From: Allobosea sp. WAO
GTDB lineage: Bacteria > Pseudomonadota > Alphaproteobacteria > Rhizobiales > Beijerinckiaceae
DNA length: 64,000 bases
Direction of reading: 5' to 3'
Assembly (NCBI RefSeq): GCF_001509835.1
Contig: NZ_JXTJ01000020.1
Location: 54,409-118,408, forward strand
Below, piece after piece: positions 24,485 through 33,965 of this stretch (positions within the stretch are counted from its first letter, which is position 1; every line of letters starts with the position of its first letter). The notes under the pieces were generated by a model that searched no databases, had not been told where the DNA came from, and saw only the letters and a list, made by a program, of their open reading frames with translations. The translations under genes were made by a program, and so were the position numbers.

Positions 24485-26059
24485 ATGGTTCGTTTGACAC
24501 GACGCGGCGCGCTCGCCGCCGGCTTGATGCTTGCCGCGACCGCTGGTGCGGCTGCGCAGGAAACGCCGATCAAGGGCGGTGTACTGAACATGATTGCGCA
24601 GCCCGAGCCGCCCATGCTGATGGTCGGGCTCAACACGCAGGGGCCGACGCTCTATGTCGGCGGGCAGATCTACCAGAGCCTGCTCACCTACGGCAAAGAC
24701 CTGCAACCATTGCCTTCTTTGGCCAAATCCTGGGCGGTTTCGCCCCATGGCCTGACCTACACCTTCACCCTCCAGGACAACGTCAAATGGCATGACGGAA
24801 AGCCGTTCAGCGCCGATGACGTGGTCTTCACCGCCGACAAGTTCCTGCGCGAGTCGCATCCGCGCTGGCGGCTGATCGCCGCGACCTATGTCGAGAGCAT
24901 CACCGCGCCCGCGCCCCACCAGGTCGTCTTCAAGCTGAAGAAGCCGTTCTCGGCGTTTCTCTACGCCTTCGAGCTGAGCTCCTTCCCGATCATCCCGAAG
25001 CATCTCTACGACGGCACGGATTATCGCACCAATCCCGCCAACCAGACGCCGATCGGTACCGGCCCGTTCAAGCTCAAGGAATGGAAGCGCGGCTCCTACA
25101 TCCATCTCGTCCGCAACGAGGACTATTGGAAGCCGGGCAAACCCTATCTCGACGAGCTCTATTTCCGCATCATCCCGGACTCCGCCTCGCGTGCGGTCGC
25201 CTTCGAGAAGGGCACGGTCGACGTGCTGCGCGGCGGCGATGTCGAGGGCTTCGAGGTCCGCCGGCTCGTCAAGCTGAAGGATGTAGAGAGCACGACCAGC
25301 GGCTGGGAGGTTTATGGCCCCCTCGTCTTCATGCAGCTGAACCAGCGCAAGATGCCGTTCTCGGACAAGAACGTGCGCAAGGCCCTGATGCATGCGATCG
25401 ACCGCGAGTTCATCGTAAAGAATATCTTCTTCGGCCTCGGCAAGCCTGCCACCGGCCCGTTCGCATCGACCACGCTGTATTACACGCCCGAGGTCACGGC
25501 CTATCCTTTCGACATGGCCAAGGCCAAGAAGCTGCTCGCCGATGCGGGGATCAACCCCGGCGACTACAGCGTCAACCTGATGCCGCTGCCCTATGGCGCA
25601 GCCTGGGACCGGATGGCCGAGTATATCAAGCAGCAGATCTCGCAACTCGGCTTCAAGATCAACATCCAAGGCGTGGACGCCGGCGGCTGGTCGCAGAAGC
25701 TGGCGGATTTCGACTTCGATCTGACCTTCAACTTCACCTATCAATACGGTGAGCCGGCGCTCGGCGTGGCCCGCCATTATCTGTCCAGCAACGTCGTCAA
25801 GGGCACGCCCTACGGCAACAACCAGAATTACCTGAATCCGAAGGTCGACGCCCTGTTCGCAGAGGGCGCCAGCGCGGTCAGCAAGGAGGCCGCGACGAAG
25901 GCCTATGCGGAAGCACAGAAGATCCTTGTCGACGACGTCGCGCTCAGCTGGCTCTACGAGATGCAGAACGTCACGATCAACCGCAAGAAGGTAAAAAATC
26001 TCGTCAACACCGGTATTGGTCTCAACCAGTACATGGACGAGGTCTGGATCGCAAAGTAA
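24485..26059 (+). CDS. Periplasmic binding protein, peptide/nickel/opine family (SBP_bac_5)
   Basis: This 524-residue binding protein (DppA/OppA family) starts at ATG 24485 (MVRLTRRGALAAGLMLAATA) behind an AGGA element. The N-terminus has a TRRG signal-like segment and a hydrophobic core ending GAAAQE. Family landmarks are YVGGQIYQSLLTY, LAKSWAVSPHGLTYTF, VKWHDGKPFSADDV and RKALMHAIDREF. It is the first gene of an operon that also encodes two permeases and a fused ATPase. Besides peptides, this family binds opines, polyamine conjugates, nickel chelates and other amines; the downstream enzymes suggest an amine-type ligand. Confidence 0.92.
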   Translation: MVRLTRRGALAAGLMLAATAGAAAQETPIKGGVLNMIAQPEPPMLMVGLNTQGPTLYVGGQIYQSLLTYGKDLQPLPSLAKSWAVSPHGLTYTFTLQDNVKWHDGKPFSADDVVFTADKFLRESHPRWRLIAATYVESITAPAPHQVVFKLKKPFSAFLYAFELSSFPIIPKHLYDGTDYRTNPANQTPIGTGPFKLKEWKRGSYIHLVRNEDYWKPGKPYLDELYFRIIPDSASRAVAFEKGTVDVLRGGDVEGFEVRRLVKLKDVESTTSGWEVYGPLVFMQLNQRKMPFSDKNVRKALMHAIDREFIVKNIFFGLGKPATGPFASTTLYYTPEVTAYPFDMAKAKKLLADAGINPGDYSVNLMPLPYGAAWDRMAEYIKQQISQLGFKINIQGVDAGGWSQKLADFDFDLTFNFTYQYGEPALGVARHYLSSNVVKGTPYGNNQNYLNPKVDALFAEGASAVSKEAATKAYAEAQKILVDDVALSWLYEMQNVTINRKKVKNLVNTGIGLNQYMDEVWIAK

Positions 26060-26072
26060 GCGCGCCAACCGC

Positions 26073-26099
26073 CCGGGCCGGCACTTGCCGTCGGCCCGG
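26073..26099. repeat. Hairpin between binding-protein and permease genes
   Basis: CCGGGCCG and CGGCCCGG form an 8-base GC-only stem with an 11-base loop in the 72-base gap after the binding-protein gene. Such hairpins often protect the mRNA end and make the binding protein more abundant than the membrane parts. Confidence 0.5.
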
Positions 26100-26131
26100 C
26101 CCCGCACGATGCGGCCGTCGGGAGAATAGTC

Positions 26132-27109
26132 TTGAAATCGCTTGATTTCGTGTTTCAACGCCTGCTCAAGGCGGCCTTCGTCGTGCTCGGCGTCGTGATC
26201 CTGAACTTCCTGCTCATCCACATGGCGCCGGGCGATCCAGCTTCGGTGCTCGCCGGCGAGGCGGGAGCGGGCGATGCCAAATACATCGCCCAGCTGCGCG
26301 CGCAGTTCGGGCTCGACCAGCCGCTCTACCAGCAGCTCTGGACCTATCTCCGGGGCGCGGCGACCGGCGATCTTGGCTTCTCCTACCGCAACCAGCTGCC
26401 GGTAATGACCCTGATCCTCGACCGGCTGCCGGCAACCCTGCTGCTGACCGGTTGCGCCTTCGTCTTCTCCCTGGTGCTGGGCATCCTGCTCGGCGTCGTC
26501 GCCGCCTATCGGCGCGGCAGCGTCACCGACAGCGTCGTCATGACCGGCGCCCTGGTCTTCTACGCCACCCCGCTGTTCTGGGTCGCCCTGATGGCGGTGC
26601 TGGTGTTCTCGCTCCATCTCGACTGGCTGCCGCCCTTCGACATGGAGACCATCGGCAGCGGCTACACCGGCTGGGCGCGGGCGCTCGATATCGGACACCA
26701 TCTCATCCTGCCCACCGTCACGCTCGGCCTGTTCTTCACCGCGATCTACACGCGCCTGACGCGGGCCTCGATGCTCGAGGTGATGTCGCTCGACTTCGTC
26801 AAGACCGCCCGCGCCAAGGGTGTCCCCCAGGCGCAGATCATCCGGCGGCATGTGCTGCGCAATGCGATCCTGCCGGTCTTCACCTTCGCCAGCATGCAGG
26901 CCGGGCAGCTCGTCGGTGGCGCCGTTCTGACGGAAACCGTGTTCGCCTGGCCCGGCATCGGGCGCCTGATGTTCGATGCGCTGCTGCAGCGTGACTATCC
27001 GGTGCTGCTCGGCGTCTTCCTCGTGACCGCGGCCGTGGTCGTCTTCGTGAACCTCATCTCGGATCTGCTCTATCGCTTCGTCGATCCGCGCATCGAAGCC
27101 GCAAGCTGA
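26132..27109 (+). CDS. Dipeptide-type ABC permease, DppB-like
   Basis: The 325-residue permease probably starts at TTG 26132 (KSLDFVFQRLLKAAFVVLGV follows the initiator), 7 bases after a GGGAGA site; no ATG is well placed. It shows the DppB N-terminal segment, the HMAPGDPASVLAGE motif after the first membrane span and the EAA loop (SMLEVMSLDFVKTARAKGVP). The C-terminus contains VFAWPGIGRLMFDALLQRDYP. It pairs with the DppC-like permease 11 bases downstream. Confidence 0.92.
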   Translation: MKSLDFVFQRLLKAAFVVLGVVILNFLLIHMAPGDPASVLAGEAGAGDAKYIAQLRAQFGLDQPLYQQLWTYLRGAATGDLGFSYRNQLPVMTLILDRLPATLLLTGCAFVFSLVLGILLGVVAAYRRGSVTDSVVMTGALVFYATPLFWVALMAVLVFSLHLDWLPPFDMETIGSGYTGWARALDIGHHLILPTVTLGLFFTAIYTRLTRASMLEVMSLDFVKTARAKGVPQAQIIRRHVLRNAILPVFTFASMQAGQLVGGAVLTETVFAWPGIGRLMFDALLQRDYPVLLGVFLVTAAVVVFVNLISDLLYRFVDPRIEAAS

Positions 27110-27120
27110 GGATCGCAATC

Positions 27121-27957
27121 GTGAAATTCTTCCAACGCTACGCCAAGAATTACGGCGCCCTTCTCGGCCTCGGCATCCTGATCGTGGTCGCGGCCGTGGC
27201 GCTCGCGGCCCCCCTGCTCTTCCCGGTCAGCCCCTGGCAAAGTGTCGGCGACCCGCTGCTGGCACCGTCCGAGGACCCGGCCTTTCCGCTCGGCACCGAC
27301 ATGCTCGGGCGCGACATCGCCGCCGGCCTGGCCTATGGCGCGCGCGTCTCGCTGCTCATCGGCCTGATCTCGACCGCGGTCGCGGTCTTGATCGGGGTCT
27401 CGATCGGCGCCCTCGCCGGCTATTATGGCGGCAGGACCGATGACGTGCTGATGCGCTTCACCGAGTTCTTCCAGACCATCCCGGCCTTCGCCATGGCGAT
27501 CGTTCTGGTGGCGATCTTCAATCCGAGCATCACCTCCATCACCCTGGCCATCGCGATCGTCTCCTGGCCGCCCGTGGCGCGCCTGGTCCGCGGCGAGTTC
27601 TTGAGCCTGCGCTCGCGCGAATTCGTCCAGGCGGCAGTGGTCATCGGCCAGAGCGGTCCGCGCATCATGCTCACCCAGATCCTGCCCAATGTGGTCTCGC
27701 CGATCATCGTAACGGCCTCTCTCATGGTGGCCACCGCGATCCTGACCGAGAGCTCGCTGTCCTTCCTCGGCCTGGGCGACCGCAACATGATGAGCTGGGG
27801 CTTCATGATCGGCGCTGCCCGCACCATGCTGCGCGAGGCCTGGTGGATGAGTGTCTTCCCGGGTGTCGCCATCCTGCTGACCGTGCTCGCCATCAACCTG
27901 ATCGGCGAAGGCCTCAACGACGCGATGAACCCGCATCTGCGCGGGCGGAAGGGCTGA
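27121..27957 (+). CDS. Dipeptide-type ABC permease, DppC-like
   Basis: The 278-residue permease starts at GTG 27121. It carries DppC landmarks: PLGTDMLGRDIAAGLAYGAR after the first span, GYYGGRTDDVLMRFTEFFQT in the middle, the EAA-type segment SREFVQAAVVIGQSG and FLGLGDRNMMSWGFMI near the C-terminus. Its stop lies 1 base before the ATPase start. It forms the second half of the membrane channel. Confidence 0.92.
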   Translation: MKFFQRYAKNYGALLGLGILIVVAAVALAAPLLFPVSPWQSVGDPLLAPSEDPAFPLGTDMLGRDIAAGLAYGARVSLLIGLISTAVAVLIGVSIGALAGYYGGRTDDVLMRFTEFFQTIPAFAMAIVLVAIFNPSITSITLAIAIVSWPPVARLVRGEFLSLRSREFVQAAVVIGQSGPRIMLTQILPNVVSPIIVTASLMVATAILTESSLSFLGLGDRNMMSWGFMIGAARTMLREAWWMSVFPGVAILLTVLAINLIGEGLNDAMNPHLRGRKG

Positions 27958-27958
27958 G

Positions 27959-29611
27959 ATGACGGACCGATCCGCTCCCCTTCTGCGCGTCGAAAACCTG
28001 GCGATTCCGCTGCCGGCCGGGCTCGACCGCGCCTTCGCCGTCGAGAACATCTCCTTCGACCTCCAGGCAGGCGAGATCCTGTGCATCGTCGGCGAATCCG
28101 GCTCTGGCAAATCCCTGACCGCCAACGCCATCATGGGGCTGCTGCCGCGCTATCTGCAGCCGAGCGACGGCCAGATCCTGTTTCGCGGCAGGAATCTGCT
28201 GGACATGAGCGAGGCCGAGCTCGAGGCCGAGCGCGGGCGTGCCATGGCGATGGTGTTCCAGGAGCCGCTTTCGGCGCTCAACCCCTTGATGAGGGTCGGC
28301 GATCAGGTCGCCGAAGTTCTCGAGGTCCATGGCGAGAAGAACCCGGCGACCCGCGAGCGGCGCGTGCTCGAGCTGTTCGAGTATGTCGGGCTCCCCGATC
28401 CCGCGAATCTGCGCGACGCCTATCCGTTCCGGCTATCCGGCGGGCAGCGCCAACGCGTGATGATTGCCATGGCACTGGCGCTCGAACCGGCACTACTGAT
28501 CGCCGACGAGCCTACGACGGCGCTCGACGTCACCACCCAGGCCCAGATCCTCGACCTGATTCGCAAGATCCAGCGGGCCAAGGGCATGGGCGTGATGTTC
28601 GTCACACATGATTTCGGCGTGGTTGCCGACATCGCCGACCGTGTCGCCGTGATGGAGCGCGGCCGCATCGTCGAGCAGGGCCCGGCCAAGGACATCCTGA
28701 ACAGGCCGCAGCACCCTTATACGCGGCGCCTGATCGCCGCGGTCCCCCATCGCGAGGCCAGAGCCGAAGCGACCGAAACCCGCGCCGATGAACCGACGCT
28801 GCTCGAGGTGAACGGTCTGCGCAAGGTCTACAGCAGCGGCGGCGGATTCTTCTCCAAGCCGCGCGTTGTAAACGCCGTCAACGATATCAGCTTCGCGCTG
28901 CGGCGCGGCGAGACGCTCGGCGTCGTCGGGGAATCCGGCTCTGGCAAATCCACGCTCGGACGCTGCCTGCTGAAGCTCACGGAGGTCGAGGCCGGCGAAA
29001 TCCGCTTCCGCGGCCAGGATATCGTGCCGCTGTCGGCCAGCGCCTTCCGCCCGCTGCGGCGCCACATCCAGATGATCTTCCAGGATCCCTTCGCCTCGCT
29101 CAACCCGCGCCAGACAGTCGGGCGCATACTGACCGACGGGCCGATGGCCAATGGCGTGCCGCCCGCCGAGGCTGAGCGCAAGGCGCGCGAACTGCTCGGC
29201 CTGGTCGGTCTGGAGGCATCCGCCTTCGACCGCTATCCGCAGGAGTTCTCCGGCGGTCAGCGGCAGCGTGTCGGCATCGCCCGCGCGCTCGCGCTGGAGC
29301 CGGAGCTGCTGGTCGCCGACGAAAGCGTCTCGGCCCTCGATGTGTCCGTTCAAGCGCAGATCCTGCGGCTGCTGCAGGAGCTCCAGCGCAAGCTGAACAT
29401 CGCGATCATCTTCATCACCCATGACCTGCGCATCGCGGCCCAGATCTGCGACCGCATCGCGGTGATGCATCGCGGCGAGATCGTCGAATACGGGCCGCCG
29501 GAGCAGATCTTCGACGCACCGGGTCACGCCTACACGCAGCGCCTGATCGCCGCCATTCCCGGGGCCCACTGGAACCCGCGCCTGGCGGTGCTCGAAGGAG
29601 AATCGCAGTGA
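27959..29611 (+). CDS. Fused double ATPase of the dipeptide-type importer (DppD-DppF/GsiA-like)
   Basis: The 550-residue protein has two complete ABC ATPase domains in tandem. The N-terminal domain has GESGSGKSLT, LSGGQRQRVMIAMAL and LLIADEPTTALDV. The C-terminal domain has GESGSGKSTLG, FSGGQRQRVGIARAL and LLVADESVSALDV, with serine in place of proline after the catalytic glutamate. Both domains end in an Oligo_HPY-type segment (RPQHPYTRRLIAAVPHR; APGHAYTQRLIAAIPG). One protein thus replaces the usual DppD and DppF pair, as in GsiA of the glutathione importer. Confidence 0.94.
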   Translation: MTDRSAPLLRVENLAIPLPAGLDRAFAVENISFDLQAGEILCIVGESGSGKSLTANAIMGLLPRYLQPSDGQILFRGRNLLDMSEAELEAERGRAMAMVFQEPLSALNPLMRVGDQVAEVLEVHGEKNPATRERRVLELFEYVGLPDPANLRDAYPFRLSGGQRQRVMIAMALALEPALLIADEPTTALDVTTQAQILDLIRKIQRAKGMGVMFVTHDFGVVADIADRVAVMERGRIVEQGPAKDILNRPQHPYTRRLIAAVPHREARAEATETRADEPTLLEVNGLRKVYSSGGGFFSKPRVVNAVNDISFALRRGETLGVVGESGSGKSTLGRCLLKLTEVEAGEIRFRGQDIVPLSASAFRPLRRHIQMIFQDPFASLNPRQTVGRILTDGPMANGVPPAEAERKARELLGLVGLEASAFDRYPQEFSGGQRQRVGIARALALEPELLVADESVSALDVSVQAQILRLLQELQRKLNIAIIFITHDLRIAAQICDRIAVMHRGEIVEYGPPEQIFDAPGHAYTQRLIAAIPGAHWNPRLAVLEGESQ

Positions 29612-31314
29612 GATCGAACCAAGCAATGCCCGTCAGGTCCGGTGGCGACATTCTCGTCCGCCATCTCATGCTCAACGGCGTGCGCCGTGTCTTCATGGTC
29701 GCCGGCGAGAGCTTCCTGCCCTGCATCGACGCCCTCTACGAGAATCGCGATGCGATCGACACCATCTCCTTCCGCCAGGAGGCCGGGGCGGCCTTCGCCG
29801 CCGAGGCCCATGGCAAGCTGACGGGCGAAGCTGGAATCTGCTTCGTCACGCGCGGCCCGGGCGCAAGCAATGCCTGCATCGGCGTGCACACCGCCTATCA
29901 GGACGGCACGCCGATGGTGCTGTTCATCGGCCAGATCGGCTCCGACACCGTCGAACGCGACTGCTTCCAGGAGGTCGACTACCGGCGCATGTTCGGGCCG
30001 ATGGCGAAATGGGTCGCCAGCATCGACCGCACCGACCGGATTCCCGAATTCGTCGCCCGGGCCTTCCAGGTCGCGCGCAGCGGGCGCCCCGGCCCGGTGG
30101 TGCTGGCGCTGCCGGAGGACACGCTCTGGGGCAAGGCCGCGGTGGCCGATGTCCCGCCGGCGGAACCCGCCCATCCCCACCCAGCACCGGCGGAGATCGA
30201 GCGCCTCGCGACATTGCTTGCGGCAGCGGAGCGTCCGTTCATGATCGTCGGCGGTGCGGGCTGGAACGAGCCGGCCCTCGCCTCCATCCGCGACTTTGCC
30301 GAGCGTTTCGACCTGCCGGTCGGCGTCTCCTGGCGGCGGCTCGAATGCTTCGACAACCGCCACCCCAACTTCGCCGGCCATGTCGGCTACGGCATGGATG
30401 GCAAGCTGGCGCGGCGCCTGGCGGAGGCCGACCTGCTTCTCGCCGTCTGCACCCGCCTCGACGAGCCGACGACCGAGGGCTACGTGCACGTCGCCAGCCC
30501 CCTGCCGCGCCAGAAGCTCGTGCATGTCCACGCCGATCCCAATGAGCTTGGCCGGGTCTATCGGCCGGAGCTCGCCATGGTCGCCGATCCCACCGGGTTC
30601 GCGGCCGCGGTCGCCGGGCTTTCGCCCAAGGGGAGCCTTCGCTGGGCCGGCGCCGCCAGGGCCGCCAATGACGAGTATCTGGCGACGCTGGTGCCCGGAC
30701 CGATGCCGGGCGAAACCAACCTCGCGGAAATATCGGCCTCGCTGCGTCCGAAGCTGCCGAGGGATGCCTGTGTGACGCTCGGCGCCGGCAATTTCGCGCT
30801 GTTTCCGCACCGCTTCCTGCAGTTCTCGGGACTGGGCACGCAGGCCTCGCCGATCTGCGGCGCGATGGGCTACGGCCTGCCGGCGGCCATCGCCGCCAAA
30901 CTCGCTTTCCCGCAACGCCAGGTGCTCTGCTACGCCGGTGACGGCTGTTTCCAGATGACGATGCAGGAACTCGGAACCGCGGCGCAGAACAGGCTCGGGA
31001 TCGTCATCCTGGTGTTCAATAACGGCATGTGGGGCACGATCCGCCAGCATCAGGAGCGCGAGTATCCGGCAAGGGTCTTCGGCCTATCACTGACCAATCC
31101 CGACTTCGCGGCGCTGGTGCGGGCCTATGGCGGGCATGGCGAAACCGTGGCGCAGACCGGTGACTTCATGCCGGCCTTCGAACGCGCACAGGCTTTCGCC
31201 GAACGCGAGTCGATGCCGGCGCTGATCGAGATTCGCTACGACCCGGACGGAATCACGCCGGACACCACGCTGGTGGCGGTGCGGGCTGCCGCGCTGGCGC
31301 GGGCAGCCGCCTAG
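29608..31314 (+). CDS. Thiamine-diphosphate-dependent enzyme, acetolactate-synthase-like
   Basis: The 568-residue protein has the three-domain layout of ThDP enzymes. The N-terminal cofactor-activating glutamate is in SFRQEAGAAFAAEAHGKLTG, the middle domain is an FAD-binding-like fold, and the C-terminal ThDP/Mg motif is CYAGDGCFQMTMQELGTAAQ with the closing asparagines in VFNNGMWG. GTG 29608, preceded by AGGAG, overlaps the ATPase stop; ATG 29626 is an alternative. The large catalytic subunit of acetolactate synthase is the closest recognisable relative, but no biosynthetic neighbours or small subunit occur. A role in cleaving a 2-oxo-acid or joining an aldehyde within this catabolic cluster is more likely. 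The substrate is unknown. Confidence 0.85.
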   Translation: MRSNQAMPVRSGGDILVRHLMLNGVRRVFMVAGESFLPCIDALYENRDAIDTISFRQEAGAAFAAEAHGKLTGEAGICFVTRGPGASNACIGVHTAYQDGTPMVLFIGQIGSDTVERDCFQEVDYRRMFGPMAKWVASIDRTDRIPEFVARAFQVARSGRPGPVVLALPEDTLWGKAAVADVPPAEPAHPHPAPAEIERLATLLAAAERPFMIVGGAGWNEPALASIRDFAERFDLPVGVSWRRLECFDNRHPNFAGHVGYGMDGKLARRLAEADLLLAVCTRLDEPTTEGYVHVASPLPRQKLVHVHADPNELGRVYRPELAMVADPTGFAAAVAGLSPKGSLRWAGAARAANDEYLATLVPGPMPGETNLAEISASLRPKLPRDACVTLGAGNFALFPHRFLQFSGLGTQASPICGAMGYGLPAAIAAKLAFPQRQVLCYAGDGCFQMTMQELGTAAQNRLGIVILVFNNGMWGTIRQHQEREYPARVFGLSLTNPDFAALVRAYGGHGETVAQTGDFMPAFERAQAFAERESMPALIEIRYDPDGITPDTTLVAVRAAALARAAA

Positions 31315-31345
31315 GCCGGGAACAGGACGACAGGAGCAAGGCGCC

Positions 31346-32407
31346 ATGCGAGCATTCTTTCATCCCGACCAGAGCCTGCACGATCCCCAGCAGTTCATGC
31401 AGGTCGGCCGCATCCGCGAGCCGAAAGACCTGCCGAGCCGCACCGCGGCGTTGCTGGGCGCGCTGCAGCAGCGCGGCATCGCGCCCGAGCAGCCCTCCGA
31501 TTACGGGTCGGCGCCGGCATTGACCGTCCACACGCAAAGCTATCTCGACTTTCTGGAAAGCGCTTTCGAGCGCTGGCGCAAGGTTCCCGAGGCCGGTCCC
31601 GAGGTGCTTCCCAACGTCTCGCCCTATTGGAACGGCCGGCCGGATACGGCGCATCGCCGGCCATGCCGCTCCAACTGGATCGTCGCCGAAGCCGGTTATT
31701 ATCTCGGCGACATGGCGGTGCCGATCGGCCCGAACACCTGGCGCTCGGCCCTGCGCTCCAACCACACCGCGGTCGCTGCAGCCGATGCCGTGATCGCCGG
31801 CGAAGCGGCGACCTATGCCCTGTGCCGCCCCTCGGGGCACCATGCCCGCGCCGACCGGGCCACGGGCTTCTGCTATCTCAACAATGCGGCGACCGCCGCC
31901 GAGCGGCTACGCGGGCGCTTCGGCAAGGTCGCGGTGCTCGATGTCGACGCCCACCATGGCGACGGCACGCAGGAGATCTTCTATCGCCGAAGCGACGTGC
32001 TGACCGTCTCGATCCACGTCGATCCCAACAGCTACTACCCCTACTATATCGGCTATGCCGACGAGCATGGCGACGGTCAGGGTGAAGGTTTCAACGTCAA
32101 CCTGCCACTGCCCCCCAAGGCGAGCGACGCAGCTTTCCATGGCGCCGTCGATACCGCTCTAGCGCAGATCAAGGACTTCGGCGCCGAGGCGCTCGTGCTG
32201 GCGCTCGGCTACGACAGCCATCGCGAAGACCCCATCGGCCTGCTCGACGTCTCGACAGCCGGCTTCCGCGGCATTGGCGAGCGGATCGGCGCCGCAGGCC
32301 TGCCGGTCGTGATCGTCCAGGAAGGCGGCTACCAGATCTCGGTGATCGGCGATTGTCTCGGGCAGTTCCTGGACGGGCTGCGCGGCGCTTCTCCTCTGGC
32401 CCGCTGA
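31346..32407 (+). CDS. Acetylpolyamine amidohydrolase-like deacetylase (HDAC family)
   Basis: The 353-residue protein belongs to the class II histone-deacetylase/acetylpolyamine-amidohydrolase family. Zinc ligands are Asp201 and His203 (VLDVDAHHGDGTQ) and Asp290 (ALGYDSHREDP). The catalytic histidine pair is His165-His166 (PSGHHARAD) and the transition-state tyrosine is Tyr329 (EGGYQ). All lie six residues later than in the Mycoplana acetylpolyamine amidohydrolase as I recall its numbering, with the same N-terminal insertion (YWNGRPDTAHRRP). It should remove an acetyl or similar acyl group from an amine. It follows the ThDP enzyme by 31 bases and precedes an aldehyde dehydrogenase. Confidence 0.9.
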   Translation: MRAFFHPDQSLHDPQQFMQVGRIREPKDLPSRTAALLGALQQRGIAPEQPSDYGSAPALTVHTQSYLDFLESAFERWRKVPEAGPEVLPNVSPYWNGRPDTAHRRPCRSNWIVAEAGYYLGDMAVPIGPNTWRSALRSNHTAVAAADAVIAGEAATYALCRPSGHHARADRATGFCYLNNAATAAERLRGRFGKVAVLDVDAHHGDGTQEIFYRRSDVLTVSIHVDPNSYYPYYIGYADEHGDGQGEGFNVNLPLPPKASDAAFHGAVDTALAQIKDFGAEALVLALGYDSHREDPIGLLDVSTAGFRGIGERIGAAGLPVVIVQEGGYQISVIGDCLGQFLDGLRGASPLAR

Positions 32408-32445
32408 AGCCGGCCGGATCGCCTTCCACGGAGCAGGAACAGCTC

Positions 32446-33876
32446 ATGACTCATAATCTCCAGTTCTACATCGACGGCTCCTGGGTCGAACCGTCCGGAA
32501 GCGACACCCTCGAGGTCGTCAACCCGGCCACGGAGGAAGCCTATGCCCGCATCGCGATGGGCGGCCGAACCGACGTCGACAAGGCGGTCGCGGCAGCGCG
32601 GCGCGCCTTCGCCTCCTATTCCCGCACCAGCCGAAAGGAGCGGGTCGAACTGCTCAGCAGCGTCATCGCGGTCTACAGGAAGCGCTACGACGAGATGGCG
32701 GCCACCATCTCCGACGAGATGGGTGCCCCGCTCGGCTTCTCCCGCGATGCCCAGGCGGCCGCCGGCCTCGGTCACCTCTCGCAGGTCCTGGAGGTCCTCA
32801 AGACCTACGAGTTCGACGAGATCATCAACCGGACGCTGGTCACCCGCGAGCCGATCGGTGTTTGCGCCTTCATCACGCCGTGGAACTGGCCGATGAACCA
32901 GATCACCTGCAAGGTGGGCCCGGCCCTGGCCACCGGCTGCGCCATGGTGCTCAAGCCCAGCGAAGTCGCCCCGATGTCCGGGCTGCTCTTCACCGAGATC
33001 ATGCACGAGGCGGGCGTCCCCGCCGGCGTCTACAACATGGTCAATGGCGATGGCCCCTCGGTCGGCGCCGCGCTGTCCTCGCATCCCGATGTCGACATGG
33101 TGTCGTTCACCGGCTCGACCCGGGCAGGCATCGCCGTGGCACGCGCCGCCGCCGATACGGTGAAGCGCGTCGCGCAGGAACTGGGCGGCAAATCGCCGAA
33201 CATCATCCTGCCCGGCGCGGATCTGGCGAAGGCCATCACCCATGGCGCGCGCCAGTGCTTCAGCAATAGCGGCCAGTCCTGCAACGCCCCGACGCGGCTG
33301 CTGGTCCCGAGAGACCAGCAGGAAGCGGTGATCGAGATCGCCCGCAAGGTTGCGGAGCAGACGGTCGTCGGGAATCCGCGCGAGGCGAGCACCACCATCG
33401 GGCCGGTCGTCAGCCAGGTGCAGTTCGACAAGATCCAGGCGCTCATCGAGGCCGGCATCGCCGAGGGCGCCCGCCTGGTGACCGGTGGCCCCGGTCGCCC
33501 CGAGGCACTCAACCGCGGCTACTATGTCCGCCCGACGATCTTTGCCGATGTGCGCAACAATATGACGATTGCACGCGAGGAGATTTTCGGGCCGGTATTG
33601 TCCATCCTGCCTTACGGGACCGAGGAGGAGGCCATCGCCATCGCCAACGACACGGTCTACGGGCTGTCGAGCTATGTCACCGCCGGCGATCTCGAGCAGG
33701 CGCGCAGGGTGGCGCGCCGGATCCGCGCCGGCATGGTGCACCTCAACGGGGCGCCAGGCGACCTTGCGGCCGCCTTCGGCGGCTACAAGCAATCGGGCAA
33801 TGGCCGGGAATGGGGCAAGTTCGGCTTCGAGGACTTCCTCGAGGTCAAGTCGATGTTCGGCTTCGAGGCTGCCTGA
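32446..33876 (+). CDS. NAD(P)-dependent aldehyde dehydrogenase
   Basis: This 476-residue aldehyde dehydrogenase (ATG 32446, MTHNLQFYIDGSWV) has the catalytic cysteine in SGQSCNAPTRLLVP, the general base in QELGGKSPNIILPG and the cofactor segment FITPWNWPMNQITCK. The C-terminal FGGYKQSGNGREWGKFGFED is typical of the betaine/aminobutyraldehyde branch. It would oxidise the aldehyde formed by the aminotransferase/phospho-lyase encoded downstream or by amine removal. It starts 38 bases after the deacetylase gene. Confidence 0.92.
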   Translation: MTHNLQFYIDGSWVEPSGSDTLEVVNPATEEAYARIAMGGRTDVDKAVAAARRAFASYSRTSRKERVELLSSVIAVYRKRYDEMAATISDEMGAPLGFSRDAQAAAGLGHLSQVLEVLKTYEFDEIINRTLVTREPIGVCAFITPWNWPMNQITCKVGPALATGCAMVLKPSEVAPMSGLLFTEIMHEAGVPAGVYNMVNGDGPSVGAALSSHPDVDMVSFTGSTRAGIAVARAAADTVKRVAQELGGKSPNIILPGADLAKAITHGARQCFSNSGQSCNAPTRLLVPRDQQEAVIEIARKVAEQTVVGNPREASTTIGPVVSQVQFDKIQALIEAGIAEGARLVTGGPGRPEALNRGYYVRPTIFADVRNNMTIAREEIFGPVLSILPYGTEEEAIAIANDTVYGLSSYVTAGDLEQARRVARRIRAGMVHLNGAPGDLAAAFGGYKQSGNGREWGKFGFEDFLEVKSMFGFEAA

Positions 33877-33965
33877 GGTCCGGTCAGGGCGCGGCGAGGT
33901 GACGAGCCTGGCCGCGCAGGACCGGCCCCGAAGCCGGGACGCCGTCAAGCTTATGGGGAGCTATC

